Shown here piece after piece: positions 15,089 through 23,915 of a stretch of DNA of 26,583 nucleotides (positions are counted from its first letter, which is position 1; each line of letters begins with the position of its first letter). The notes beneath the pieces are model-generated. The model saw nothing but the letters and a program-made list of their open reading frames with translations, was not told the DNA's origin and made no database searches. Both the position numbers and the translations under genes were made by a program. The stretch covers positions 1-26,583 of the forward strand of contig CAZKTU010000072.1 in the NCBI GenBank assembly GCA_964555675.1, written 5' to 3'. The stretch comes from CAIWXH01 sp964555675 (lineage in GTDB: Bacteria > Chloroflexota > Chloroflexia > Chloroflexales > Chloroflexaceae).

Positions 15089-15916
15089 ATGAGCACAGCG
15101 AAGACGCAGCCGGCTCTTGCCCCCTGGCGCCAGCGCCTCCATACGATCATCTTTGAGTCGGACACGCCCGCCGGAAAGGCCTTCGACATCATGCTGCTGG
15201 TGAGCATCGTCGCCAGCGTGTGTGTCGTGATGCTCGACAGCGTGGGCTCGGTCCACACGCGCTATGGGCCCCAGCTCGCCGCCCTTGAGTGGTTCTTCAC
15301 CATCCTGTTCACGATCGAGTATCTGCTCCGGCTGATCAGCATGCGCCGGCCCCTGGCCTATGTCGGCACCTTCTTCGGCATCGTCGATCTGCTGGCGATC
15401 CTGCCCACCTACCTGAGCCTGCTGGTGCCGGGCACGCAGTACTTGCTCGTGGTCCGCGTGCTGCGGCTCCTGCGCATTTTCCGCATCCTCAAGCTGGTCG
15501 AGTACCTCCACGAGAGCCGCACCCTGGGGCAGGCGCTGCTCGCCTCCCGGCGCAAGATCAGCGTCTTTCTGCTGACGGTCGTCACGGTCGTGATCATCGT
15601 CGGCGCGGTCATGTATGTCGTCGAGGGCCCGGCGAGCGGCTTCACCAGCATCCCCACCGGCATCTACTGGGCCGTGGTCACTCTGACGACGGTCGGCTAC
15701 GGCGATATCGCGCCGGCGACCCCGCTCGGGAAGGGGCTGGCGGTCATCGTGATGCTGCTCGGCTACGGGATCATCGCGGTGCCCACCGGGATTGTCACCA
15801 TGGAGCTCTCGCGGGCCGGCGCGAAGCCAGTAACTGGGCAGGCTTGCCCGCAGTGCGGAGCCGAGGGGCACGACGCCGACGCGACCTATTGCAAGTACTG
15901 TGGTAATCTCCTCTAG
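15089..15916 (+). CDS. Voltage-gated-like potassium channel with C-terminal zinc ribbon
   Basis: 275 aa from ATG 15089 (AGGA upstream); a GTG-started version from 15035 adds 18 unlikely residues. Six-helix Kv architecture: S1 at about 31-50, S2 at 65-82, S3 at 92-113, S4 with R123, R126, R129, R132 and K135 exactly every third residue, S5 at 157-178, pore helix and selectivity filter TVGYGD (201-206), then S6. The filter and the regular S4 charges indicate a K+-selective, voltage-sensing channel of the KvAP type. After S6 there is a short linker and a rubredoxin-like zinc ribbon, CPQC (C253, C256) and CKYC (C268, C271), unlike the RCK or cyclic-nucleotide domains usual on such channels. It lies 38 nt before the GH42 gene, with no obvious functional link. 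Confidence 0.9.
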   Translation: MSTAKTQPALAPWRQRLHTIIFESDTPAGKAFDIMLLVSIVASVCVVMLDSVGSVHTRYGPQLAALEWFFTILFTIEYLLRLISMRRPLAYVGTFFGIVDLLAILPTYLSLLVPGTQYLLVVRVLRLLRIFRILKLVEYLHESRTLGQALLASRRKISVFLLTVVTVVIIVGAVMYVVEGPASGFTSIPTGIYWAVVTLTTVGYGDIAPATPLGKGLAVIVMLLGYGIIAVPTGIVTMELSRAGAKPVTGQACPQCGAEGHDADATYCKYCGNLL

Positions 15917-15954
15917 CAGGGCATGGACTGTCCTCGCCGGCATCGTGGTGAGCC

Positions 15955-18045
15955 ATGAGCGAAAGGCGCCCCGTGAAGCAGAAGTATCCGCCGATCAGCC
16001 CGAAGCTTCCGTGCATGCTGCACGGGGCCGACTACAACCCCGACCAGTGGCAGCAGTATCCGGCGGTGCTGGCCGAGGATCTGCGCCTGATGCAGCTGGC
16101 AAACTGCAATGTCATGGCGCTGGGCATCTTCGCCTGGTCCGCCCTGGAGCCCGAGGAGGGCCAGTTTCGCTTCGCCTGGCTCGACGAGGTGCTCGCGGGC
16201 TTTGCGGAGCACGGGATCTACGCCCTGCTCGCGACGCCGAGCGGGGCCCGCCCGGCCTGGATGGCGGCCAGCTACCCGGAGGTGCTGCGCGTCGGGCCGA
16301 ACCGGGTGCGCAACCTGCACGGGCAGCGCCACAACCATTGCCCGAGCTCGCCCGTCTACCGCGAGAAGACGGCGCTGATCAACCGGCAGCTCGCCGAGCG
16401 CTACGCGCGCCATCCCGCCGTCATCGGCTGGCACGTCTCCAACGAGTATGGCGGCGAGTGCCACTGCGACCTTTGCCAGGAGGCCTTTCGCGGCTGGCTC
16501 AGGCGCAAGTATGGCACGCTCGAGGCCCTCAACCACGCCTGGTGGGCGACGTTCTGGAGCCATACCTACAGCGACTGGTCGCAGATCGAGTCGCCCGCGC
16601 CCCACGGCGAGCAGTTCGTGCACGGGATGAACCTCGACTGGAAGCGCTTCGTGACCGACCAGACCGTTGACTTCTGTACCCACGAGATCGCCCCCCTCCG
16701 CGCCGTGGACCCCACCCTGCCGGTCACCACGAACCTGATGGGGACCTACCCGGGGCTGAACTACTGGAAGCTCGCCGAGGTGATCGATGTGGTCTCGTGG
16801 GACTCATACCCGACCTGGCACGATCCCGCCGGCGACGTCGAGCAAGGGGCGCGGATCGGCTTTATCCACGACCTCAACCGCTCGTTGAAGGGCGGCAAGC
16901 CCTTCATGCTGATGGAGAGCACCCCGAGCGCCACCAACTGGCAGCCGGTGAGCAAGCTCAAGCGGAACGGCATGCATCTGCTGGCCTCGCTGCAGGCGGT
17001 GGCCCACGGCTCCGATACGGTTCAGTACTTCCAGTGGCGCAAGAGCCGGGGCTCGAGCGAGAAGTTTCACGGCGCGGTCGTAGACCACGTCGGCCACGAG
17101 CATACGCGGGTCTTCGCCGAGGTCGCCGCAGTGGGCGCGGCCCTCGCGCAGCTGAGCGACGTGGTCGGTATGAGCGTGCAGCCGGCCGTCGCGATCATCT
17201 ATGACTGGGAAAACCGCTGGGCCCTGCACGACGCCCAGGGGCCGCGTAACGCCGGCTTGCACTTCGACGAGGACGTCAGGCGCCTGTACCGCCCGCTCTG
17301 GGAGCAGGGGATTTCAGTTGACGTAATCAACATGGAGCAGGACTTCGCCCGCTACAGGTTGTTGATTGCGCCGATGCTGTATATGCTCAAGCCCGGCGTC
17401 GGCGAGCGGATCGAGCAGTTCGTCGCGAACGGCGGAACCTTCGTCGCCACCTACTGGTCGGGGATCGTGGACGAGAACGACCTCTGCTTCCTGGGCGGCT
17501 TTCCCGGGCCCCTGCGCCGCACCCTGGGCATCTGGTCCGAGGAGATCGACGCGCTCCACGACGGCCAGCTCAATCGGATCAGCATGCTCGCAGGGAACGC
17601 CCTGGGCCTGACGGCAACCTACACCTGTCACGAACTATGCGACCTGATCCACCTCGAGGGCGCCGAGGCCCTGGCCGTCTACGCGGACGACTTCTACGCG
17701 GGGCGCCCCGCCCTGACGCTCAACCGCCTCGGCGCGGGCAAGGCCTACTATGTGGCCTCGCGCAACCAGGAGCCGTTCTTCACCGATTTCATCGGCCGCA
17801 TCGCCGAGGAGGTCGGCCTGCCCCGTGTGATCGACGCGCCCTTGCCGGCGGGGGTGACGGCGCAGCTACGCACCGACGGGGAGCATGACGTCGTGTTCCT
17901 GCTGAACTTCAACCCGGACGAGCGCTCGGTGAGCCTCGACGCCTCAACCTATCAAGACATGCTGCAGGAAACCGTCGTGCACGGCCCTGTAATCGTCCCA
18001 GGCTACGGCGTGCGCATCCTGCGGCGCAGCCGACCAACTGTATAG
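15955..18045 (+). CDS. GH42 beta-galactosidase
   Basis: 696 aa, a normal length for the family, cytoplasmic (no signal peptide). GH42 enzymes hydrolyse beta-galactosides with retention. The TIM barrel spans about 14-400 and opens with the family hallmark HGADYNPDQW. Acid/base E164 is in SNEYG and nucleophile E321 in MLMEST. The structural zinc site is complete, with C129 and the CxCxxC group C169, C171, C174. The trimerisation domain starts near 410 (AIIYDWENRWAL) and a C-terminal beta domain follows. The start ATG 15955 has only a weak GGTGAG site, but the N-terminus fits relatives. The gene ends just before the second false assembly gap and converges with the amidohydrolase at 18280. No transporter for galactosides is in view. 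Confidence 0.93.
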   Translation: MSERRPVKQKYPPISPKLPCMLHGADYNPDQWQQYPAVLAEDLRLMQLANCNVMALGIFAWSALEPEEGQFRFAWLDEVLAGFAEHGIYALLATPSGARPAWMAASYPEVLRVGPNRVRNLHGQRHNHCPSSPVYREKTALINRQLAERYARHPAVIGWHVSNEYGGECHCDLCQEAFRGWLRRKYGTLEALNHAWWATFWSHTYSDWSQIESPAPHGEQFVHGMNLDWKRFVTDQTVDFCTHEIAPLRAVDPTLPVTTNLMGTYPGLNYWKLAEVIDVVSWDSYPTWHDPAGDVEQGARIGFIHDLNRSLKGGKPFMLMESTPSATNWQPVSKLKRNGMHLLASLQAVAHGSDTVQYFQWRKSRGSSEKFHGAVVDHVGHEHTRVFAEVAAVGAALAQLSDVVGMSVQPAVAIIYDWENRWALHDAQGPRNAGLHFDEDVRRLYRPLWEQGISVDVINMEQDFARYRLLIAPMLYMLKPGVGERIEQFVANGGTFVATYWSGIVDENDLCFLGGFPGPLRRTLGIWSEEIDALHDGQLNRISMLAGNALGLTATYTCHELCDLIHLEGAEALAVYADDFYAGRPALTLNRLGAGKAYYVASRNQEPFFTDFIGRIAEEVGLPRVIDAPLPAGVTAQLRTDGEHDVVFLLNFNPDERSVSLDASTYQDMLQETVVHGPVIVPGYGVRILRRSRPTV

Positions 18046-18060
18046 GCGGCAGCCCGGCTC

Positions 18061-18270
18061 TGGTCCTTGGTCCTTGGTCCTGAACTGGCAATCTCGTGGG
18101 TAGTTTGGCAGGGCTNNNNNNNNNNNNNNNNNNNNNNNNNNNNNNNNNNNNNNNNNNNNNNNNNNNNNNNNNNNNNNNNNNNNNNNNNNNNNNNNNNNNN
18201 NNNNNNNNNNNNNNNTGGTCCTTGGTCCTTGGTCCTGAACTGGCAATCTCGTGGGTAGTTTGGCAGGGCT
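18061..18270. repeat. Assembly gap of 100 N flanked by identical 55-bp ends
   Basis: N run at 18116-18215. The 55 bp at 18061-18115 are identical to those at 18216-18270, again an unmerged contig overlap. The real spacing between the two convergent genes is then about 79 bp instead of 234. The shared piece contains a short tandem repeat of TGGTCCT, which may have helped break the assembly. No gene is seen here. Confidence 0.93.
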
Positions 18271-18279
18271 ACCGGCTGC

Positions 18280-19479
18280 TCAGAGCCCCCGCACAGGCCG
18301 GCCGCGGGCCACGACGAGAGCGACGTCGAAGAGGGCGTGGATGTGCTCGAGGGGATTGCCGCGCACCGCGAGTAGATCGGCGGCGCGGCCCGGCGCGAGG
18401 GCGCCGAGATCGTCGCGGCGAAGGGCCTCGGCCGCGTACACGGTGGCGGTCTGCATGGCCTGGTGGGGCGTGAGGCCGACCTGCTCGACGAGGGTGGTGA
18501 GGTTGTAGGCGAAGTCCTCGAACGGGGTCAGGGTGACGCCCGCATCGCTGCCGGAGATCAGGCGCGCGCCCGCGGCGTGGAGGCGGCGCAGGTTCGCCAG
18601 GCGCTGGCCTCCCGTGCGCTCTTTGCCCAGGCGCAGCGGGTGGTCGGGCGGCAGAGTGGGCGCGGCGCGCTCGCCGATGGCGATCGTCGGGCAGACGAAG
18701 CAGCCCGCCGCGACCACGGCGCGGGCGACCTCCTCGTCGTAGACCAGGCCGGCGGGAGTGAGGAACGAGCAGTGCTCGATCGTCCGGACGCGAGCCGCGG
18801 CGGCGTAGGCGACGCTCTCGGTGCCATGGCAGTGGGCGGCCACGTCGAGGCCGAGGCGTGTCGCCTCCTCGACAATGGCGTGGATCTGGGCGCTGGTATA
18901 CTGGGGCGCCACCGGGTTCGTGCGCGGGGTCAGGCCGCCCCCGCTGGCCATCACCTTGATATAGTCGGCGCCGGCCTTGACCTGCGAGCGCACGGCGTGG
19001 CGCAGCTCGTCCTCGCTGTCGGCCTCGAGCCCGAAAAACCAGCAGTGGCCGCCCGTGGTGGTGATCGCGCCGCCCGCCGCGATGATGCGCGGCGCCACGA
19101 TCAGGCCGCGCTCGGCGGCCTCGCGCAGGGCAAAGACGAGCTCGTTCTGGCCGCCGCACTCGCGCACGGTGGTCACGCCGGCGAAGAGGGCCCGCCGGCC
19201 GTTCTCGACGGCGCGGAGCAGCCTGAGCTCATCGCTGTCGCTGAGGAAGTCCTCGAGCACGCGGTCCGAGGCCGAGAAGGTCAGGTGGACGTGCATGTCG
19301 ATCAGGCCCGGCATGAGTGTGACGTCGCCGAGGTCGACTACTGTGCCGCCCCCGGGCGCATCGGCGGGGTCACCGACGGCGCTGATCGTCCCGTCGGTGA
19401 TCGTCACGGCCCCAGGGGCGATCACGGCCTCGTCCAGGGCCGTATAGACCCGGGCGGCGGTGTAGGTCGTCGTGGTCAT
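18280..19479 (-). CDS. Metal-dependent amidohydrolase, prolidase/imidazolonepropionase-like
   Basis: 399 aa from ATG 19479, with AGAAGG upstream; the frame reaches back to 19512 unsupported. It has the urease-like amidohydrolase fold: a beta-sandwich at about 1-55 and 360-399 around a TIM barrel. Metal and catalytic residues are all present: H63 and H65 in DMHVHL, K175 in YIKVMAS (the carboxylated bridging Lys), H216 in AAHCHG, H236 in IEHCSF and D312 in SGSDAG. GGxxTPRTNP and the TTTGGH stretch at 141-145 are typical of the group that cleaves Xaa-Pro/Arg/Lys dipeptides (Sgx9260-type), often annotated as imidazolonepropionase-like. No signal peptide, so cytoplasmic. It may be the last gene of a minus-strand run from 21728. 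The exact substrate is unknown. Confidence 0.87.
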   Translation of the reverse strand: MTTTTYTAARVYTALDEAVIAPGAVTITDGTISAVGDPADAPGGGTVVDLGDVTLMPGLIDMHVHLTFSASDRVLEDFLSDSDELRLLRAVENGRRALFAGVTTVRECGGQNELVFALREAAERGLIVAPRIIAAGGAITTTGGHCWFFGLEADSEDELRHAVRSQVKAGADYIKVMASGGGLTPRTNPVAPQYTSAQIHAIVEEATRLGLDVAAHCHGTESVAYAAAARVRTIEHCSFLTPAGLVYDEEVARAVVAAGCFVCPTIAIGERAAPTLPPDHPLRLGKERTGGQRLANLRRLHAAGARLISGSDAGVTLTPFEDFAYNLTTLVEQVGLTPHQAMQTATVYAAEALRRDDLGALAPGRAADLLAVRGNPLEHIHALFDVALVVARGRPVRGL

Positions 19480-19571
19480 CGCTACCTTCTCTGTAGCCGC
19501 TTCTCGCAGCATCGGCGCTCGTGGGCCTATTCTAGCATGGGGGCGGTGCGGCCCCGATCAACGCCCGGCCC

Positions 19572-20825
19572 CTACTGGCTCGCCTCGGCCGTATCGGCGC
19601 GCGGCGGTTCGCGCAGCGCTTGCCCCTGAGCCAGCAGCAGGGCGAGCTGCACGCACCAGCCGATCGCCGTCCAGGCCGCCACGGTCAGGGCCACGTCGCC
19701 GACCAGCTCGGCGATGCTGCCCACCAGCAGCCCGGCGAGCTGAGAGACGCCGCCGATCAGCAGCAGGTAGACGGCCATCACTCGCCCGCGCAGCGCGTTG
19801 GGCACCAGTAGTTGGAGCAGAGTGTTCGAGAGGGTGAGGCTGGTGATCCCGCACCAGCCGACCATGGCGATCAGCAGCATCGAGAGCGGCAGGCTGGTCG
19901 AGCGCGTAAAGGTGGCTAGCACCGGCGCATAGAGCAGCAGGGCCACGGTGCGCAGCCGCAGGCGGGGCGCGCGGTCGCCCATGGCGGCGATCATCAGCGC
20001 GGCCACGAGGGCGCCGGCCGCGTTGCTGGAGGCCAGGGCGCCGAAGGTCCTGGCGTCGCCGCCGAGCACGTCGCTGGCGAACGACGGCAGCAGTGGGATG
20101 TAGGCCAGGCAGAAGGTACACAGCACGGCGAGCTGGGCGAGCACCAGGCGCACCCGCGGCTCGCGGACGATGTAGCCCAGGCCCTCGCGCAGTTGCCCGG
20201 TGCGGGGTGGGCCGGTGTAGGGCACGGCCGGCGGCAGCCGCATGAGCAGCAGGGCGACGATAACCGCGCCGTAGCTCAGGCCATTGTAGAGGAAGGATGG
20301 CCCCTCGCCGAAGCTGGCGGTCACGATCCCGGCCACGGCCGGCCCGACCACGCGCGCCCCGTTCATCATCATCGAGTCCAGCCCGATCGCGTTCAGCAGA
20401 TCATCGCGGCCGACCAGCTCGATCGTGAAGGCCTGGCGGGCCGGCCCCTCGAAGGTCGAGGCGATGCCGAGCAGGGCCGCCAGCGCCAGCACCATCCAGA
20501 CCTGCACCGTCCCCGTGAGGGTCAGGGCGGCCAGGGTCAGGGCCGAAGTCATGGCCGCGCCCTGCGTGATCAGCAGGAGCCTCCGCTTGGGGACGCGGTC
20601 GGCCAGGGCCCCGGCCGAGAGCGAGAGCAGCAGCACCGGCAGGGACTGGGCCGCGGCCACCATGCCCAGCCAGAAGGTCGAGGCGGTCAGCCGGTTGACC
20701 AGCCAGCCCTGGGCGGTGGACTGCATCCAGACCCCGGCGATCGAGATCAGCTGGGCGAAGAAGAGCAGGCGGTAGTTGCGGTGGCGCAGCGCCCGCAGCA
20801 TTGCGGGCAGACGGGGCGGTCGCAT
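19572..20825 (-). CDS. MFS transporter, EntS/MFS_3-like
   Basis: 417 aa from ATG 20825, with AGGAG 7 nt upstream. It has twelve hydrophobic segments and starts with LRHRNYRLLFFAQLISIAGVWMQSTAQGWLV, which is characteristic of the MFS_3 (enterobactin exporter EntS-like) group. Motif A appears as GALADRVPKRRLLL after helix 2, and EGPARQAFTIELV after helix 4 is another family hallmark. The protein exports small molecules by proton antiport in the cytoplasmic membrane. EntS exports a siderophore, but most members have unknown substrates and no siderophore genes are visible. It lies 84 nt after the MscS gene and 92 nt before the amidohydrolase, all on the same strand. Confidence 0.88.
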   Translation of the reverse strand: MRPPRLPAMLRALRHRNYRLLFFAQLISIAGVWMQSTAQGWLVNRLTASTFWLGMVAAAQSLPVLLLSLSAGALADRVPKRRLLLITQGAAMTSALTLAALTLTGTVQVWMVLALAALLGIASTFEGPARQAFTIELVGRDDLLNAIGLDSMMMNGARVVGPAVAGIVTASFGEGPSFLYNGLSYGAVIVALLLMRLPPAVPYTGPPRTGQLREGLGYIVREPRVRLVLAQLAVLCTFCLAYIPLLPSFASDVLGGDARTFGALASSNAAGALVAALMIAAMGDRAPRLRLRTVALLLYAPVLATFTRSTSLPLSMLLIAMVGWCGITSLTLSNTLLQLLVPNALRGRVMAVYLLLIGGVSQLAGLLVGSIAELVGDVALTVAAWTAIGWCVQLALLLAQGQALREPPRADTAEASQ

Positions 20826-20909
20826 GGCGGAGCTCCTGGGGCGCGCATCAGCGCGAGCCTCAATAGTACCATGCGCACGGCGTGTGTGGGCGGGGGTGGG
20901 ACCGCGCAG

Positions 20910-21728
20910 CTACTCCGCTCGCTGAACAAAGATCATCTGTTGCTGGTTCTGGATCGTCATGCCGGCCGCGCTCAGGCGCTCCTTGATCTGCTCGAGCAGA
21001 TCGCAGCGCGTGCGCCAGTAGTCGCTGTTCTTCACCCACGGGCGCACGCCCAGACTCACGGTATTGTCGCCGAGGGCCAGCACCTCGACCACGGGTGCCG
21101 GCGTCTGCAGCACAAGGGGATGGGCGCTCATCAGGCTCAGCAGGAGCTCGCGGGCCGCCCCGATACTATCGTCGTAGCTGATGCGGATCTCCAGGTCGAT
21201 GCGACGCGTCTCGTGGGCCGAGTAGTTCCTGATGTTGCTCTTGAGCATCGCCGAGTTCGGCACCGTCACCTGGATGTTGTCGATGGTGCGCAACACCGTG
21301 CTGAACACCTGCACCTCCTCGACCGACCCACTGACCCCGCCTGCCTCCACGAAGTCGTCCTTGCCGTAGGGGCGAAAGAGCAGGATCATCAACCCCGAGG
21401 CGAGGTTCGCCACGGTGTCCTGGATGGCCAGGCCGATCGCCACGCCGGCGGCGGCCAGCAGCGCCGTGAGGCCGGTCGTGTGGATGCCGGCCTGGTTCAG
21501 GGCGGCGATCAGCACCGCGGCCATAGCCCCGAAAAAGATCAGGGTCTGCGCGAAGCGGACGACCATCGGGTCGAAGTGGGCCCGTTCCATCGAGCGCGTC
21601 GCGTAGCGGGTCAGCATGCGCGCCAGCCAGCGCCCAAGCAGAAAGGTGAGCAGCGCTGACGCGAAGCCGATGAAGATGGTCAGCAGGTTGCGCTGATCCC
21701 AGTCGATCAGCAGGGGTAGCGACTCCAT
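20910..21728 (-). CDS. Small-conductance mechanosensitive channel (MscS family)
   Basis: 272 aa, close to E. coli MscS in length. Three membrane helices are visible: residues 14-32, a second at about 60-80, and the pore-lining helix GLTALLAAAGVAIGLAIQDTVANLASGLMILLFRP with the expected Ala/Gly packing. The soluble beta domain follows (GGVSGSVEEVQVFSTVLRTIDNIQVTVPNSAMLKSNIRNYS). That PN-S motif and the VEEV/FSTVLRT stretch are standard. It opens under membrane tension and protects against osmotic downshock. The ribosome-binding site is weak (GTGGA). It probably starts the minus-strand run that continues with the MFS and amidohydrolase genes. A strong hairpin at 21795-21831 separates it from the amidase upstream. 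Confidence 0.92.
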   Translation of the reverse strand: MESLPLLIDWDQRNLLTIFIGFASALLTFLLGRWLARMLTRYATRSMERAHFDPMVVRFAQTLIFFGAMAAVLIAALNQAGIHTTGLTALLAAAGVAIGLAIQDTVANLASGLMILLFRPYGKDDFVEAGGVSGSVEEVQVFSTVLRTIDNIQVTVPNSAMLKSNIRNYSAHETRRIDLEIRISYDDSIGAARELLLSLMSAHPLVLQTPAPVVEVLALGDNTVSLGVRPWVKNSDYWRTRCDLLEQIKERLSAAGMTIQNQQQMIFVQRAE

Positions 21729-21794
21729 CGGATTCCACGCTCCAATCCTCAGAAATGTATCGAGGGCCAGTCTGCCCGGCTAGGCTTGCGGGGC

Positions 21795-21831
21795 GGGGTT
21801 ACGGGGAGAGCGAAGCCCTCCCCGTAACCCC
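21795..21831 (-). terminator. 14-bp perfect inverted repeat behind the amidase gene
   Basis: Arms 21795-21808 and 21818-21831 are perfectly complementary over 14 bp, with a 9-nt loop. On the minus strand it begins 25 nt after the amidase stop, the place for a terminator, and it shields the MscS gene from read-through. No U-tract follows. Confidence 0.75.
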
Positions 21832-21855
21832 ATGACCAAACAGCTCGGCTGTCTG

Positions 21856-23775
21856 TTAGCGTCCAGTTACCGCGTCGATTTCGGTGACGGTCTTGTCCAG
21901 GTCGGGTGCGAGCTGCAGATTCAGCCCCTGCTCGATCGCGTAGGCCAGGGCGATCAGCTTGGCGTCCGAGAAGCGCGGGCCGGCGATCACCACGCCGGTC
22001 GGCTCGCCCGTATCGGCTTTGCGCCCGGTCGGCACATTGATCGCGGCGACCCCCGTCGGGCCGATGCCGGTATAGAAGGCCCCGTACATAAAGACGTCGA
22101 CGTTATTCGCCTTGAGCGCCGCGACCCACTCGTCGCCAGCCTGCTCAGCCGCGCGCAGCGCGGCCGCGTACTGCTCGGCCGTGATCGTCGTCGCGACCGC
22201 GGTCTCGACATGGCGCTGCCCGTACGGAGCGCGGGCGGCCTTGTCCTCGTTGACCACCGTCGCCGCCTCGGCGAGCGAGCTGATCGGCGCGGGCGCGCCG
22301 ACACTGCTGAAGAGGCTGCTGACGCCCTCGCGGAAGCCGTAGTCCATGTAGGCGACGTGAACATCGGCGACAATCACCGGCAGCTTGCTCTCCAGGATGA
22401 AGACCACCTCGATCCCCTGGCTCTTGAGCAGCTCAAGGATCTGCGCGTTCGGGAGCAAGAATTCGGGCGGCAGCGCTCCCAGCAGCTTGGTCAGCTCCTC
22501 GGGGGGGGCTGCCGCCAGTTCCTCTGCCGGGAGGCCGAGGCCCCGGTCGGGAATGATCACGCCGACCCGCAGCTTGCGCGCCTCGTCGAGCGAGAGGTAC
22601 TGCGTGAAGTCCGTATCAGCTAGTGCGGCGACGTCGGCGCTCGCCGGCGCGTTGGGGTCGACGGCGGCGAGCGCGCTCAGCAGCACCGCCACGTCGGTGA
22701 CCGAGCGGCCCATCGGCCCGGCGGTGTCGAGGCTCGGCTCGAGCGGGATGATGTAGTCGCCGCTGACCAGGCCCCGGCTCGGGCGCATGCCGACCACGCC
22801 ATTGGCCCGCGCCGGCTGCACCAGCGAGCCCGCCGTCTCAGAGCCGACGCTCACGGTAGTCAGCCCAGCGGCCACCGAGGCGGCCGAACCCGAGCTCGAG
22901 CCCAGGGTGTCGTAGGCGCCGTGGGGGTTGCGGGTCTGCCCGCCCAGCGAGGTGAAGCCGCTGGGCATGCAGGGGTCGGTGTAGTTAGCCCACTCCGAGA
23001 GGTTGTTCTTGCCCAGGATGATCGCGCCGGCCTCGCGCAGCTGCTGCACCAGGAAGGCGTCGCGATCGGCCTGCCAGTCCTTCAGGGCGTAGTTGCCGGC
23101 GGTGGTGTGCATGCCGTCGCCGGTGGCGATATTGTCCTTCAGCATCACCGGGATGCCGTGGAGCGGGCCGCGGACCGTGCCGGCCGCCCGCTCGGCGTCA
23201 AGCTCCTGGGCGATCGTCAGGGCCTGGGGGCTCAGCTCCATCACCGAGTTCAGGCGGCCCTCGTCGTAGCGCTGGATGCGCTCGATATAGTAGAGCACCA
23301 GCTGCTCGGAAGTGAGCTGGCCGTCAGCCATCAGGGCCTGGAGCTCGGGGATACGCTTGCCGTCGATCGCGGCGCCGATCGTCGCGGCCAGCTCGGGGCT
23401 GAAGTTGAGCAGCGCCGTGCTATAGGGCGCATAGTCGAGCGGGCGCTTGACGCTGGTCGCCGGGTCGGGCCTGGGGTAGGTCTTGGCCGGGCACGCAGCC
23501 ATGGCTGGCCCAATGAACGCCTTCGCCGTCTGATAGAGCTCGACAAGTGTGGCGCCATCGGCTTCGGACGCGCCTGCGCCTGCGGGGGCGGTTGCTGCTG
23601 GCATCGCTGATGGATCTTCGGTTGGCGCCGCGGCGGGCGCGGCGGTCGGGGCTTCGGCGGCGGGCGCGGCGGTCGGGGCTTCGGCGGCAGGTCCGGCGGT
23701 CGGGGCCGTGGCCGAAGGGCCGCAGCCCGCCAGCAGCAGGGCCGTGAGGAGTGTGAGGGCGGCGATTCTTACCAT
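21856..23775 (-). CDS. Secreted lipoprotein amidase (amidase-signature family)
   Basis: 639 aa from ATG 23775 (AGGA 8 nt upstream). The N-terminus is a lipoprotein signal with lipobox LLAGC, C18 being the lipidated residue, so the enzyme is anchored outside the cytoplasmic membrane. An Ala/Pro/Thr/Glu-rich linker follows (about 20-60), encoded partly by tandem 27-bp repeats. The catalytic domain has the Ser-cisSer-Lys triad: K213 in MLKDNI, S294 in the GSSSGS loop and S317 in SETAGSLVQPA. All residues are in place, so it should be active as an amide hydrolase; the substrate is unknown. It ends the minus-strand run with the YIP1 and alpha/beta hydrolase genes but lies 140 nt after them. Length exceeds the usual 450-500 aa because of the linker and an insertion at about 375-440. 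Confidence 0.92.
   Translation of the reverse strand: MVRIAALTLLTALLLAGCGPSATAPTAGPAAEAPTAAPAAEAPTAAPAAAPTEDPSAMPAATAPAGAGASEADGATLVELYQTAKAFIGPAMAACPAKTYPRPDPATSVKRPLDYAPYSTALLNFSPELAATIGAAIDGKRIPELQALMADGQLTSEQLVLYYIERIQRYDEGRLNSVMELSPQALTIAQELDAERAAGTVRGPLHGIPVMLKDNIATGDGMHTTAGNYALKDWQADRDAFLVQQLREAGAIILGKNNLSEWANYTDPCMPSGFTSLGGQTRNPHGAYDTLGSSSGSAASVAAGLTTVSVGSETAGSLVQPARANGVVGMRPSRGLVSGDYIIPLEPSLDTAGPMGRSVTDVAVLLSALAAVDPNAPASADVAALADTDFTQYLSLDEARKLRVGVIIPDRGLGLPAEELAAAPPEELTKLLGALPPEFLLPNAQILELLKSQGIEVVFILESKLPVIVADVHVAYMDYGFREGVSSLFSSVGAPAPISSLAEAATVVNEDKAARAPYGQRHVETAVATTITAEQYAAALRAAEQAGDEWVAALKANNVDVFMYGAFYTGIGPTGVAAINVPTGRKADTGEPTGVVIAGPRFSDAKLIALAYAIEQGLNLQLAPDLDKTVTEIDAVTGR
23641..23707. 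repeat. Tandem 27-bp repeats in the amidase linker
   Basis: Copies at 23641-23667 and 23668-23694 and a partial copy at 23695-23707, with related sequence just upstream. They encode the repeating AAPTAAPAAE-type peptide between the lipobox and the catalytic domain. Such linkers vary in copy number by slippage. Confidence 0.8.
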
Positions 23776-23816
23776 GTCGGTTCCTATGCAGTGCCGCAGA
23801 TGAATCTGAGGCGAGG

Positions 23817-23915
23817 TTAGCGCACGCCGAAATCCACGTCGAGGAAGCGTTCGAGGCCGTTGAAGCGCCAGATCCAGCGCAGCAGGAAGAGCCAGGCCAG
23901 GGTCGCGACGCCGAA
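23817..23915 (-). pseudogene. Coding-like 32-codon tail in frame behind the YIP1 stop
   Basis: Directly after the YIP1 TAA (23916-23918) the same frame continues for 32 sense codons to a second TAA at 23817-23819. The peptide is FGVATLAWLFLLRWIWRFNG followed by LERFLDVDFGVR. It has no ATG or GTG start of its own. Nearly all codons end in G or C, as in the real genes of this window, and the peptide reads like a membrane-helix end with a cytoplasmic tail. It is either the remnant of a longer or duplicated gene, a read-through extension, or the result of a sequencing error creating TAA. Confidence 0.5.

Noticed and set aside
23549..23803. Repeat-rich GC stretch as a CRISPR-like or structural RNA locus
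   Set aside because: The 27-bp units are contiguous without spacers and encode the Ala/Pro/Thr linker of the amidase in frame.
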